From Bacillota bacterium (lineage in GTDB: Bacteria; Bacillota; Clostridia; Christensenellales; UMGS416): a stretch of DNA of 48,822 bases. The stretch is from the NCBI GenBank assembly GCA_016281935.1, contig JAEEJN010000046.1, forward strand, positions 1 through 48,822. The letters run 5' to 3'. Positions 8,922-16,367 of the stretch are shown piece after piece. Each line of letters opens with the position of its first letter. The stretch's first letter is position 1. The translations under genes were made by a program, and so were the position numbers. Below the pieces are notes generated by a model, which saw nothing but the letters and a program-made list of their open reading frames with translations, made no database searches and had not been told where the DNA came from.

Positions 8922-9149
8922 TTACTGATTGGCTTCGATGTAGGAGACGACGTCGCCTACGGTCTTCAGTTCGCTGAGCTTCTCGAAAGCGAATTCCATA
9001 TCATATTCGCTCTCCAGATTCATGACCACTTCCATGACGTCCACGGAATCCGCTTTGAGGTCGGTCACGAGATTGCTCTCCATCGTGATGGTGGAGGGAT
9101 CGATTTCCAGCTGTTCAGCGATCAGCTTCTGTACCGTTTCAAAAACCAT
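8922..9149 (-). CDS. acpP: Acyl carrier protein
   Basis: ACP is the small acidic carrier of growing acyl chains in type II fatty acid synthesis; it also donates acyl chains to PlsX. The 75-residue protein has the phosphopantetheine attachment motif as ADSVDVME with Ser35 (the usual DSL is DSV here) and the expected four-helix pattern. It lies 30 nt downstream of plsX, with a GAGGT-type ribosome binding site, and is followed by a terminator. Confidence 0.96.
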   Translation of the reverse strand: MVFETVQKLIAEQLEIDPSTITMESNLVTDLKADSVDVMEVVMNLESEYDMEFAFEKLSELKTVGDVVSYIEANQ

Positions 9150-9179
9150 GTGAATTACCTCTTTTCTTCTGTAGTGGTG

Positions 9180-10166
9180 TCAAGCCTGCAAGATGTTTTC
9201 GATGCGGGCAGTCAGGTCCTGCTCCACTCCCAGGACGGCCTGGGAAATGGCGCGGCTGAAAGCCATGGCATCGGAAGAACCGTGAGCTTTGATGACGACG
9301 CCTTTGACCCCCAGAAGAGGCGCGCCGCCGTACTGCGTATAGTCCAGTGAACCGATCAGCGTTTTGAAATCCTTTTTCAGGATCAGGGCGCCGATCTTTC
9401 CGCGGAGGGAGGACATGAACTGTTTCTTCATGGATTTCGTGAAGAAACGCACCGTCCCCTCCATGGTCTTGAGGATCATATTGCCGGTGAATCCGTCGGC
9501 TACGAGCACGTCCGCTTCCCCGTCCAGCACATATCTGGGCTCGAGGTTCCCGTAGAAACGCGGGACGTTCAGTTCAGCGAGGCGGGCGTGAACTTCCTTG
9601 TAGAGTTCATTGCCCTTTTCTTCTTCCGCCCCGATGTTCATGAGGGCCGCGACAGGTTCTTTCACGCCTTCGACCGCCTGCATGTAGGCCGCGCCCATCT
9701 GCGCGAACTGCACGAGGTATTCGGGCCTGCATTCGGCGTTGGCGCCTGAATCGATGAGCATGGAGTGACCGCCTTTGAAGTTCGGAAGGAGCGGTGCCAG
9801 GGCCGGACGCTGGATGCCCTTGATCCGGCCGATGCCGAAAAGAGCTCCCGCCATGACCGCACCTGTGGAACCCGCGCTGACGACGGCCTGCGCCTCACCC
9901 GATTTGACGCTCGCAAGAGCCTTCACGAGAGAGGAATCCTTTTTCTTCCGGATGGCGTCCATGGGAGGCTCTCCGGTCTCGATGACTTCCGTCGTGGGTA
10001 CGACGGTCAGCCGTTCCGTATCCCCGTTCAGGAGCGCACGGATCTTCTCTCCGTCTCCGAACAGGAGGAATTCGGCCCCGGGATGCTCCGCTTTTGCCCT
10101 GAGCACTCCCGCGACGATATCATCCGGGGCATGATCCCCGCCCATCGCGTCAATCGCTATCCGCAT
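9180..10166 (-). CDS. plsX: Phosphate acyltransferase PlsX
   Basis: PlsX converts acyl-ACP and inorganic phosphate to acyl-phosphate, the acyl donor for PlsY in bacterial phospholipid synthesis; it works peripherally at the membrane. The 328-residue protein begins MRIAIDAMGGDHAP and contains SAGSTGAVMAG and VLVADGFTGNMILKTMEG, all family hallmarks. A GAGGAGG site precedes the start. It forms a two-gene unit with acpP from a TTGATT-17-TACAAT promoter. No FapR gene or obvious FapR palindrome was seen. Confidence 0.96.
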   Translation of the reverse strand: MRIAIDAMGGDHAPDDIVAGVLRAKAEHPGAEFLLFGDGEKIRALLNGDTERLTVVPTTEVIETGEPPMDAIRKKKDSSLVKALASVKSGEAQAVVSAGSTGAVMAGALFGIGRIKGIQRPALAPLLPNFKGGHSMLIDSGANAECRPEYLVQFAQMGAAYMQAVEGVKEPVAALMNIGAEEEKGNELYKEVHARLAELNVPRFYGNLEPRYVLDGEADVLVADGFTGNMILKTMEGTVRFFTKSMKKQFMSSLRGKIGALILKKDFKTLIGSLDYTQYGGAPLLGVKGVVIKAHGSSDAMAFSRAISQAVLGVEQDLTARIENILQA

Positions 10167-10190
10167 GGCTGCCTCCTCATGTTTGCGCCT

Positions 10191-10219
10191 ATTGTAACAA
10201 ATATTCCCGTAGAAATCAA
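10191..10219 (-). promoter_or_regulatory. Promoter of plsX-acpP
   Basis: TTGATT and TACAAT are separated by 17 bp on the minus strand, 25 nt before the plsX start. It is back-to-back with the divergent promoter at 10230-10258, only 10 bp between the two -35 boxes. Confidence 0.75.
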
Positions 10220-10229
10220 CTTATTACTC

Positions 10230-10258
10230 TTTACATCCGCGCCCGTCTATGTTACAAT
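10230..10258 (+). promoter_or_regulatory. Promoter of the secreted peptidoglycan-binding gene
   Basis: TTTACA and TACAAT are separated by 17 bp on the plus strand, about 40 nt before the ATG at 10298. It is divergent from the plsX promoter. Confidence 0.72.
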
Positions 10259-10297
10259 TCTATTACAAAAATGAAATCTTCACGAAGAGGTGATTTC

Positions 10298-11206
10298 ATG
10301 CTTCGAATCATTCGGGATTATGTGGCGGCCGTGCTCCTCGGTCTTCTGCTCGTGCAGCTTCTTCCCGTAAGGACCGTGCTGGCCGAACCGGAGACTCCCG
10401 TCCCCACGGTCACCCCCGCAGCCGGTGAAACGATCCTTCCCGCGGTCGATACGCCCGCTCCCCAGGACAGTGCCGCTCCTTCCGATACGGAAGAACCCGT
10501 CTACGTGCCCGAAAAGGAAGAAACGGGCATCGTCAAAAAAGGCATGCAGTGCGACGAAGTCATCCTGCTCCAGATGCGTCTGCGCGATCTGGGTTATTTC
10601 AATTACAAGATCACGAACTACTTCGGCAGCTATACGGAAGAAGCTGTCAAGTACTTCCAGAAAGAGAACGACCTCTCCGCGGACGGCGTCATGGGTCCCA
10701 ACACCTTTGACATCCTCTTTTCCAACGACGCCAAGCGGGCCCCGGTCAAGGAAGTCATCAAGCCCACGCCTACCCCGCTGAAGCTCCCCGGCCAGGTCAA
10801 ATCCGTACCGAAGGGCAAGCTCCTCTCCTGGGACAAAGGAAGGAATCTGTTCCCCCGCGGAACGTCCACCGCAGTCATCGACGTCTATACCCGCGTACAG
10901 TACGCCATGACCCGCGTAGGCGGCAGCAAGCATTTCGACGTGGAACCTTCCACCAAAGCGGACTGCGCCCGTCTGAAGAGCACCTACGGCGGCACGTGGA
11001 GCTGGACGCGCCGGCCCGTCGTCATCCGTCTGAACGGTACATGGGTCGCAGGTTCCACGAACGGCATGCCCCACGGTTACGAGACCGTACCCAACAACGG
11101 CATGACCGGCCAGGTATGCATCCACCTGCTGAACAGCGCCACACACATCCGAGGCATCCCCGATGCGGCCCATCAGCGCTGCGTAAGGATTGCGGCAGGC
11201 CAGTAA
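10298..11206 (+). CDS. Secreted peptidoglycan-binding domain protein
   Basis: This 302-residue protein has an N-terminal signal peptide (positively charged MLRIIRDY, hydrophobic core, probable cleavage after VLA near 29) and a Pro/Thr-rich linker to about 75. A PG_binding_1-like repeat follows at about 80-140 (LQMRLRDLGYFNYK, AVKYFQKENDLSADGVMGPNT). The C-terminal domain (about 170-302) has FPRGTSTAVIDVYT, TYGGTWSWTRRPVVI and a final HxxCVRIAAGQ. I recognise that C-terminal domain from other clostridial cell-wall proteins but not a proven activity. The start at 10298 has AGAGGTG 6 nt upstream. It probably acts in the cell wall; catalytic function unknown. Confidence 0.82.
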   Translation: MLRIIRDYVAAVLLGLLLVQLLPVRTVLAEPETPVPTVTPAAGETILPAVDTPAPQDSAAPSDTEEPVYVPEKEETGIVKKGMQCDEVILLQMRLRDLGYFNYKITNYFGSYTEEAVKYFQKENDLSADGVMGPNTFDILFSNDAKRAPVKEVIKPTPTPLKLPGQVKSVPKGKLLSWDKGRNLFPRGTSTAVIDVYTRVQYAMTRVGGSKHFDVEPSTKADCARLKSTYGGTWSWTRRPVVIRLNGTWVAGSTNGMPHGYETVPNNGMTGQVCIHLLNSATHIRGIPDAAHQRCVRIAAGQ

Positions 11207-11222
11207 GGATCGGCAGGATATC

Positions 11223-11252
11223 AAAACACCGGATCGGATGATCCGGTGTTTT
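11223..11252. terminator. Bidirectional terminator between convergent genes
   Basis: AAAACACCGGATC-ggat-GATCCGGTGTTTT is a perfect 13-bp inverted repeat with a T-run on both strands. It serves the peptidoglycan-binding gene ending at 11206 and the ATPase gene ending at 11267. Confidence 0.92.
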
Positions 11253-11266
11253 CGTATGCTTTCCTG

Positions 11267-12775
11267 TCAGCTCTTGAAGATGCCCAGGAGCCCTCTGAAG
11301 ATCTGTTTGCCCAGTTCCCTCCCGATCGTGTTGGCGGTCGAGGAAGCGGCTTTCCCGATGAAAGAAGAGGCTTTGGAGGACGTCCTTCGGCTGCTCGTTT
11401 TTCTCGCGGTCGTGGAGGACGTTCTTCCCGACGTCGAGGAGGCGGCCTTTTTCTCTCTTTCTGCCTTTGCCTTCGCTTCTTCCTCCGCGGCCTGCTGCCC
11501 GGACAGAAGCTCATAGGCGGATTCCCGGTCGACGGTCTCCGTGTATTTCTCCCTCAGCGAACTCGCGAGGACCACGCTCAGGATGGCGCTGTCGTCCACG
11601 GCGTTCATGGAACTGCGCGGAGGCAGGATGTTCGCCCTCTGAACGACCGTGGGCACGCCTTTTTCATCCAGGACGGATACGAGGGCTTCGCCAACGCCAA
11701 GTTCCTGAAGTGTCGCTTCGGTGTCGAGTTCCGGATTGGCGCGGAAGGAACGCGCCGCGTAGCGCAGCGCTTTCTGCTCGTTGGGAGTATAGGCGCGCAG
11801 CGCATGCTGCACACGGTTGCCGATCTGTCCGAGGACGCTTTCGGGGATGTCAGACGGATTCTGGGAGATGAACCAGACGGAAACGCCTTTGGAGCGGATG
11901 AGACGAATGACCTGTTCGATCTTCTCCAGGAGCGCTTTAGGGGCGCCTTTGAACAGGAGATGCGCCTCGTCGAAGAAGAAGGCGATCTTGGGCTTGTCGA
12001 GATCTCCCGCTTCGGGAAGGAGCTCATAGAGTTCTGTAAGCATCCAGAGAAGGAAAGTACTGTACAGGAGCGGATGCTGGAACAGTTCCCGGCATTCCAG
12101 GATGTTCATATAGCCTTTTCCATCCTCGTCCCAGTCGAACCAGTCGGAAAGATCGAGTCCGGGTTCACCGAAGAAGATGTCCCCTCCCTCGTCTTCCAGG
12201 GTCAGGAGAGCTCTCTGTATCGCGCCGACCGACTGGGGAGACACGTTGCCGTACTTCAGTTTGTAGTCCGCCGCATGATCCCCCACGTACTGGACCATCA
12301 TGCGGAGATCTTTCAGATCCAGAAGAAGCAGCTGGGACTCGTCCGCCAGGCGGAACACGATGCGCAGGACGCCCGTCTGCGTCTCGTTCAGCCCCATGAG
12401 ACGTGCAAGGAGTTCGGGTCCCATCTCAGAGATCGTTGTCCTAACGGGATGGCCCTGTTTGCCGTATACGTCGAAGAAACGGACCGGGAATCCCGTATAG
12501 GTGAAATTCTCGATCCCCATCGTGTCGATGCTTCTGCGGATGTGCTTGTTCTCCGAACCGGGAACGCACATGCCGGAAACATCTCCTTTAATGTCCGCGA
12601 TGAAGGTGGGCACGCCCATCTCGCTGAAGGATTCGGCCACGACTTTCAGGGTCACGGTCTTGCCGGTGCCTGTAGCGCCTGCGATCAGGCCGTGGCGGTT
12701 GGCCATGGCGGGATCCAGATAGATTCTGTCGCTGCCGGTAGCCAGCCAGATCTTACCTTCATTCTCCATATACAT
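11267..12775 (-). CDS. YjgR/HerA-like P-loop ATPase (DUF853 family)
   Basis: This 502-residue protein belongs to the YjgR (DUF853) branch of HerA/FtsK-like ATPases; the physiological role of the family is not established. Walker A GATGTGKT is at 33-40, with ADIKGDVSGM after it, Walker B-like KIAFFFDEAHLLFKG, and VWFISQNPSDIPESVLGQ as sensor region. The C-terminus (about 430-502) is an unusual Ser/Thr/Arg/Lys-rich tail that looks disordered and could bind nucleic acid. The start at 12775 has AAGGAGAT 6 nt upstream. It is a single-gene unit between two terminators. Confidence 0.88.
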   Translation of the reverse strand: MYMENEGKIWLATGSDRIYLDPAMANRHGLIAGATGTGKTVTLKVVAESFSEMGVPTFIADIKGDVSGMCVPGSENKHIRRSIDTMGIENFTYTGFPVRFFDVYGKQGHPVRTTISEMGPELLARLMGLNETQTGVLRIVFRLADESQLLLLDLKDLRMMVQYVGDHAADYKLKYGNVSPQSVGAIQRALLTLEDEGGDIFFGEPGLDLSDWFDWDEDGKGYMNILECRELFQHPLLYSTFLLWMLTELYELLPEAGDLDKPKIAFFFDEAHLLFKGAPKALLEKIEQVIRLIRSKGVSVWFISQNPSDIPESVLGQIGNRVQHALRAYTPNEQKALRYAARSFRANPELDTEATLQELGVGEALVSVLDEKGVPTVVQRANILPPRSSMNAVDDSAILSVVLASSLREKYTETVDRESAYELLSGQQAAEEEAKAKAEREKKAASSTSGRTSSTTARKTSSRRTSSKASSFIGKAASSTANTIGRELGKQIFRGLLGIFKS

Positions 12776-12822
12776 ATTCAGATCTCCTTCCTGCGCACGA
12801 AGAATTCGTACTGATCTGCTTA

Positions 12823-12851
12823 ATCATACCATATCACGGCACGGATGGAAA
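12823..12851 (-). promoter_or_regulatory. Promoter of the YjgR-like gene
   Basis: TTTCCA and TATGAT are separated by 17 bp, and a TG one base upstream of the -10 makes it an extended -10 promoter. It lies about 47 nt before the start at 12775. Confidence 0.6.
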
Positions 12852-12931
12852 GTGCGTACCGTTTTCCCGATCCCTCTTCTGCATACTCATGGACTTCCGT
12901 CGATGCGATGAAGATCTATATCTTATGTATT

Positions 12932-12959
12932 ATAAAAACTCCGCACCAAAGGTGCGGAG
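12932..12959 (-). terminator. Terminator of the surface-fibre operon
   Basis: CTCCGCACC-ttt-GGTGCGGAG is a perfect 9-bp stem followed by TTTTTAT on the minus strand, 37 nt after the SipW stop. It closes the sortase operon. Confidence 0.9.
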
Positions 12960-12996
12960 CGTACTGTCTTATTCAGTTCTTACAGTTCCGTCTTGT

Positions 12997-13503
12997 TCAC
13001 TGATCCTGCATCTTGTTCGCCAGTACGTGGAACAGCGCACCGCTGACCGCGAAGCACAGAACATAGATCTTGCCCACGTTGCTGGCATATACGACCATGA
13101 GCGCCCCGATCACAGGGATGGAGAAACGTACCGTGCCGATAAAATAGCGGTAATGCGTAAGATCCAGATCCGGCTGCTCGTTGGCATCCCCTTTCGTGAC
13201 GAATTCGCCTGTCACGAAACGGTTTTCCACGACGCGGTGAATGATCGTATCCTTCCCCCTGTAGAAAGCGATCACGTCGCCTTCCTTGACGTCCAGTGCA
13301 TCTGCAGGCTTGACATAGACCACGCTGTCAGCTGGGATCGCGGGAGCCATGCTGCCTGTCTTCACATGGAACATCTGATATCCCATCATGGAAGGGATCG
13401 TCAGGGGGATCGCCGTCAATATGACGGACAAGAGGATCAGAGTGCCCAGGACACGGAACAGAACGATCAGAAAACCGTTTCTGCCCATGCCGGACCTTCC
13501 CAT
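12997..13503 (-). CDS. sipW: SipW-type (ER-type) signal peptidase I
   Basis: This 168-residue membrane signal peptidase is of the archaeal/ER type and likely removes the specialised signal peptides of the TasA/camelysin-like proteins encoded upstream. TM1 is at about 11-36. The catalytic serine is Ser51 in KTGSMAP, and the usual lysine is replaced by His89 in DTIIHRVV, the hallmark of Ser/His SipW enzymes. A hydrophobic C-terminal segment (about 131-160) gives further membrane anchoring. The start overlaps the preceding stop (TGATG), so it is coupled as the last gene of the operon. Confidence 0.9.
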   Translation of the reverse strand: MGRSGMGRNGFLIVLFRVLGTLILLSVILTAIPLTIPSMMGYQMFHVKTGSMAPAIPADSVVYVKPADALDVKEGDVIAFYRGKDTIIHRVVENRFVTGEFVTKGDANEQPDLDLTHYRYFIGTVRFSIPVIGALMVVYASNVGKIYVLCFAVSGALFHVLANKMQDQ

Positions 13504-14369
13504 CAGGCTTTCCTCTTATAAGTTCTGACCGCATACACGATCAGGACAGTGATGAGAGCAAGGCTCACAACGCCGAGACTGATCACGAGGATCAGCTGTT
13601 TCGTCAGGCTCTCCTGACGTTCACGGCTGCGCACGGCATACGTGCTGGCAGAAGCCGGATTTTCCTTTACTTCGGTCTCGGGAGCAGCGGGAGCTTCCGC
13701 ATTGTCTTCGGCAGCTTCCAGCACGTCCAGATCACCGAGTTCGAAGGGCACGTACAGAGACGTGTTGGCGCCTGCGGCGGAAGGATTGGTCCCGTTGCCG
13801 GAGGAAGAAGAACCTGAAGTCTCTTCTTCATCAGTCTCGATCTTATAATAGACGAAAGTGAAAACGTTTTTCTTGTCTTTCGCCAGCGTGCCGGTCAGAT
13901 TGTAGTACTGAGGCTGATAGCCTTCGATGTACTTGAACGCAATGACGGGCTTGTCTCCGGCGTTCCCTACGTAGGATCCGTCAGACTCGAGCTCTTTGCC
14001 GTCCTTGTCCTGGTACTTGGTGGTGTATTCCACCGGATCGCCCAGAATACCGTAAGCAACGACAAGATCCATATCACGGGTCACTTCGAAGGAGCTGAGG
14101 CCGACTTCGCTGTTGTCCCTTCCGCTCTCACGGATGCCCTTGACGTAGTAATCGGGATCTGTCAGGGTCACGGAATCGGGATCGAACTCGACGCGGTCTC
14201 CGGGTTTGAGATCCGTAAAGACCTTGGAGGAACCTCCGTCGATTGTTCCCATATTGCCCGCGTAGATGGTGACTTTGTAAAGATATTCGGCTGCGAATAC
14301 CGGAAGCGCCACCACGGCGACCATCAGAAGGGCAACGAGAAGAATGATGATGCGGCGATTGTTTTTCAT
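13503..14369 (-). CDS. Membrane-anchored MucBP-like surface protein
   Basis: The 288-residue protein has a signal peptide (1-26, cleavage near VFAAE), an extracellular region with two beta-rich parts, an acidic Ser/Pro/Ala-rich stalk (about 180-235), one C-terminal TM (about 258-280) and a basic tail (RTYKRKA). The segment VEYTTKYQDKDGKEL..YNLTGTLAKDKKNVFTFVYYK matches the MucBP/internalin-type repeat consensus. No LPXTG precedes the TM, so it is probably anchored by the helix itself. It overlaps its upstream neighbour by 4 nt and may be an adaptor or anchor for the fibre. Confidence 0.7.
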   Translation of the reverse strand: MKNNRRIIILLVALLMVAVVALPVFAAEYLYKVTIYAGNMGTIDGGSSKVFTDLKPGDRVEFDPDSVTLTDPDYYVKGIRESGRDNSEVGLSSFEVTRDMDLVVAYGILGDPVEYTTKYQDKDGKELESDGSYVGNAGDKPVIAFKYIEGYQPQYYNLTGTLAKDKKNVFTFVYYKIETDEEETSGSSSSGNGTNPSAAGANTSLYVPFELGDLDVLEAAEDNAEAPAAPETEVKENPASASTYAVRSRERQESLTKQLILVISLGVVSLALITVLIVYAVRTYKRKA

Positions 14370-15091
14370 GCCTGCTCCTCTCCTTCCCTGCGGCGTCTCT
14401 TCAGAGCGAGCACGGCGATGAGCACCAGAATTCCTCCGCTGACCGTCATGATCGTATAGTAGAGAGGCAGAAGATTGTTGTTGTCACCGGTCACTACGAC
14501 CGTATCTTTATCCAGTTCGATCGCGAACTGCAGCTGGATATCGGCCATGGTGTCCTGATAATTGTTGCCCTGGGTCTCGCCTTCGAGCCCCACAGTGAGC
14601 GTCACGGTACCGCTGTCCCCCTTAGGAAGCGTGTCCAGGAAGAGATAGTCTTCAAGAACTTTGGTAACGTCATGAAGTCCTGCAGCGGACTGGTTTTCGG
14701 GATCGTCACCGCCTACCTTGTCGGAAGAGAACAGGACGACGTCCTTTCCGCCTTTGTCCGTGTATACAAGCTCATAGGAGTATACGCCGCCGGCAGCACC
14801 TTTGCTGGAAGTATCTTCCAGAGTTTTGAGCACTTCATTGGACATGTACCATTCGGAAGTGTCCTTGTAATCGTTCTGCAGGCTGATCCTGAAGACCGTT
14901 GTGTCTCCGGGCTGCATGCCGGCGATCACGTCATCGATATCGGAGGACTTGAAGTTGCTTTCCATCTTCTTTTCCTGCGTGAAAACGACTATCCAGTCAT
15001 CGCTGCCTTCATAGTCCTCAGCGAAGGATGCCAGAGGCATCGCGAGCAGCATCAGCGCAGCCAGTAAGACGCTAATCCAATGTTCCTTCAT
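14366..15091 (-). CDS. Surface protein with VVVTG sorting-like C-terminus
   Basis: The 241-residue protein has a type I signal peptide (1-24, cleavage ASFA/ED), an ectodomain with VIAGMQPGDTTVFRISLQND and the conserved SEWYMSNEVLKTLEDTS segment, then VVVTGD at 198-203, a hydrophobic helix (about 208-230) and KRRRRE. That layout is a cell-wall sorting signal except that LP is replaced by VV. Similar ectodomains occur next to sortases in other Clostridia as far as I can recall. It is a good candidate substrate of the sortase encoded upstream. An AAGGAGG site precedes the start. Confidence 0.72.
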   Translation of the reverse strand: MKEHWISVLLAALMLLAMPLASFAEDYEGSDDWIVVFTQEKKMESNFKSSDIDDVIAGMQPGDTTVFRISLQNDYKDTSEWYMSNEVLKTLEDTSSKGAAGGVYSYELVYTDKGGKDVVLFSSDKVGGDDPENQSAAGLHDVTKVLEDYLFLDTLPKGDSGTVTLTVGLEGETQGNNYQDTMADIQLQFAIELDKDTVVVTGDNNNLLPLYYTIMTVSGGILVLIAVLALKRRRREGEEQA

Positions 15092-15094
15092 GAA

Positions 15095-15862
15095 TTATCC
15101 CTCCTTGGCCAGGCTCAGAGAGCTGCCGTCGACCGTTACGCTCGTGCCCCAGGCACTCTTGATGGCTTCCTGAGCATTGTGGTTCTGCACGGCATCCGCT
15201 TCGAGTTCGATTCGGAATTCCACACCGTTGTAGAGATAGGTCCGCGTGATCGTCGTAAGGATGCCGGTCGTCTCGTCGCCGACAGTCGTACGGTCTTCGG
15301 TCACGAACTTCGTGATCTCGCCGCTGATCGTAACGCCGTCGATCAGGGTTTCGGTCTCATCACCGGCAACGAGAAGTTTGTCATAGTAATAGACGAGCCT
15401 TTCGGGCGTGGAAGCGCTTTCATCAAGGATCCAGCCGTTTCCGAGATTCGGAACGCTGAGTTCGATATAGCCGGGCTCCAGATCCCTGCGCTTCTCCTGA
15501 GTCTCCTGATCCACCCAATAACGATAGACGACGACGCGGAAGAATCCGTCGATGGTGCCGCTGTTTTTCACGGTGATCTTGTCAGAGTATTTCTTCCCGG
15601 GAGCGACAGATTTATCGTCTCCGAGCAGGTCTTCCAGGATCACGGCCTTATCGTCATCCGTGCCTTCGGGAAGATCGCTGCCGTTCTCGACAAGGGTCAC
15701 GCCGACGTGATTGAGCTCGACGCGCGACGTGTAATACTCAGAGAAATAGGTCAGCGCCGCATAAGCCGTTCCGATCGTGCTGCCGAGCAGCAGAAGCGCC
15801 GCAAGGAGGAAAAGGACCGTCGTGGATGCGGGAGAACGCATGAATTCTTTGATCTTCTTCAT
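15095..15862 (-). CDS. TasA/camelysin-like SipW-dependent surface protein
   Basis: The 255-residue protein has a long basic N-terminus (MKKIKEFMRSPAS), a hydrophobic stretch and the SipW-type junction GTAYAALTYFSEYYTSRVE around 31-49. The beta-rich mature part contains VTLVENGSD, DKITVKNSGTIDGFFRVVVYRYW and two blocks typical of the CalY/TasA fold (VAPGKKYSDKITVKN). Proteins of this family form amyloid-like or fibrous surface structures. It sits 4 nt from each neighbour in a compact operon that ends with a SipW peptidase. Confidence 0.75.
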   Translation of the reverse strand: MKKIKEFMRSPASTTVLFLLAALLLLGSTIGTAYAALTYFSEYYTSRVELNHVGVTLVENGSDLPEGTDDDKAVILEDLLGDDKSVAPGKKYSDKITVKNSGTIDGFFRVVVYRYWVDQETQEKRRDLEPGYIELSVPNLGNGWILDESASTPERLVYYYDKLLVAGDETETLIDGVTISGEITKFVTEDRTTVGDETTGILTTITRTYLYNGVEFRIELEADAVQNHNAQEAIKSAWGTSVTVDGSSLSLAKEG

Positions 15863-15866
15863 TTCA

Positions 15867-16367
15867 TTATTCCTCCGGCACTACTTCAAGGATACGCGTC
15901 CAGTCGGCGTATTCCGTTCCGTCTTCCTCGTAGAGGACGGGCGTCATCTCATAAATGACGGCCACATTGAAAGCGTCGCCTTCCTCGACTTCTTCCTCGG
16001 GGACGTTGTCGATATGGATCCTCAGTTCGTTCGTGGATCCTCCGAAGGAGATGGGTTTGTCGTAATAGACGTATCCGTCATCACCAGCGGTCCAGCCGTC
16101 CTTGAGATCATAAGTCAGATTGAATCTTGCGCAGATTCCCTTGGCCCTTACGAATACCGGTTCACAGTCCGAGTCGGCCGTGATCGTGAGCATTTTGGTC
16201 CAGGAGGCGAATTTTTCTTCGATCTCGCCTTTGCCGCCCAGATGGATAGGATATCCGCCTTCAGCCTTTGTATACGCCGTAAAGTAGGCATATGCGGAAC
16301 CCATCTGCGCCCCGAGGATCAGGAGCACCGCGAGAACGGCAATGATCCGATTGGCATGTCTTCTCAT
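15867..16367 (-). CDS. Short TasA/camelysin-like SipW-dependent protein
   Basis: The 166-residue protein has a short basic N-terminus (MRRHANR), a hydrophobic core and the SipW junction GSAYAYFTAYTKAEG near 22-37. The mature chain is acidic and beta-rich, with VFVRAKGICARFNLTYD and DDGYVYYDKPI, resembling the camelysin pattern of receptor-like beta strands. It begins 1 nt after the pilin-like gene stop and lies 4 nt before the second TasA-like gene. It is probably a minor or initiating subunit of the same fibre; this is inferred. Confidence 0.72.
   Translation of the reverse strand: MRRHANRIIAVLAVLLILGAQMGSAYAYFTAYTKAEGGYPIHLGGKGEIEEKFASWTKMLTITADSDCEPVFVRAKGICARFNLTYDLKDGWTAGDDGYVYYDKPISFGGSTNELRIHIDNVPEEEVEEGDAFNVAVIYEMTPVLYEEDGTEYADWTRILEVVPEE

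Noticed and set aside
10280-11224. 314-codon open frame on the minus strand opposite the peptidoglycan-binding gene
   Set aside because: The plus-strand gene has promoter, ribosome binding site, signal peptide and domains; the minus frame has none.
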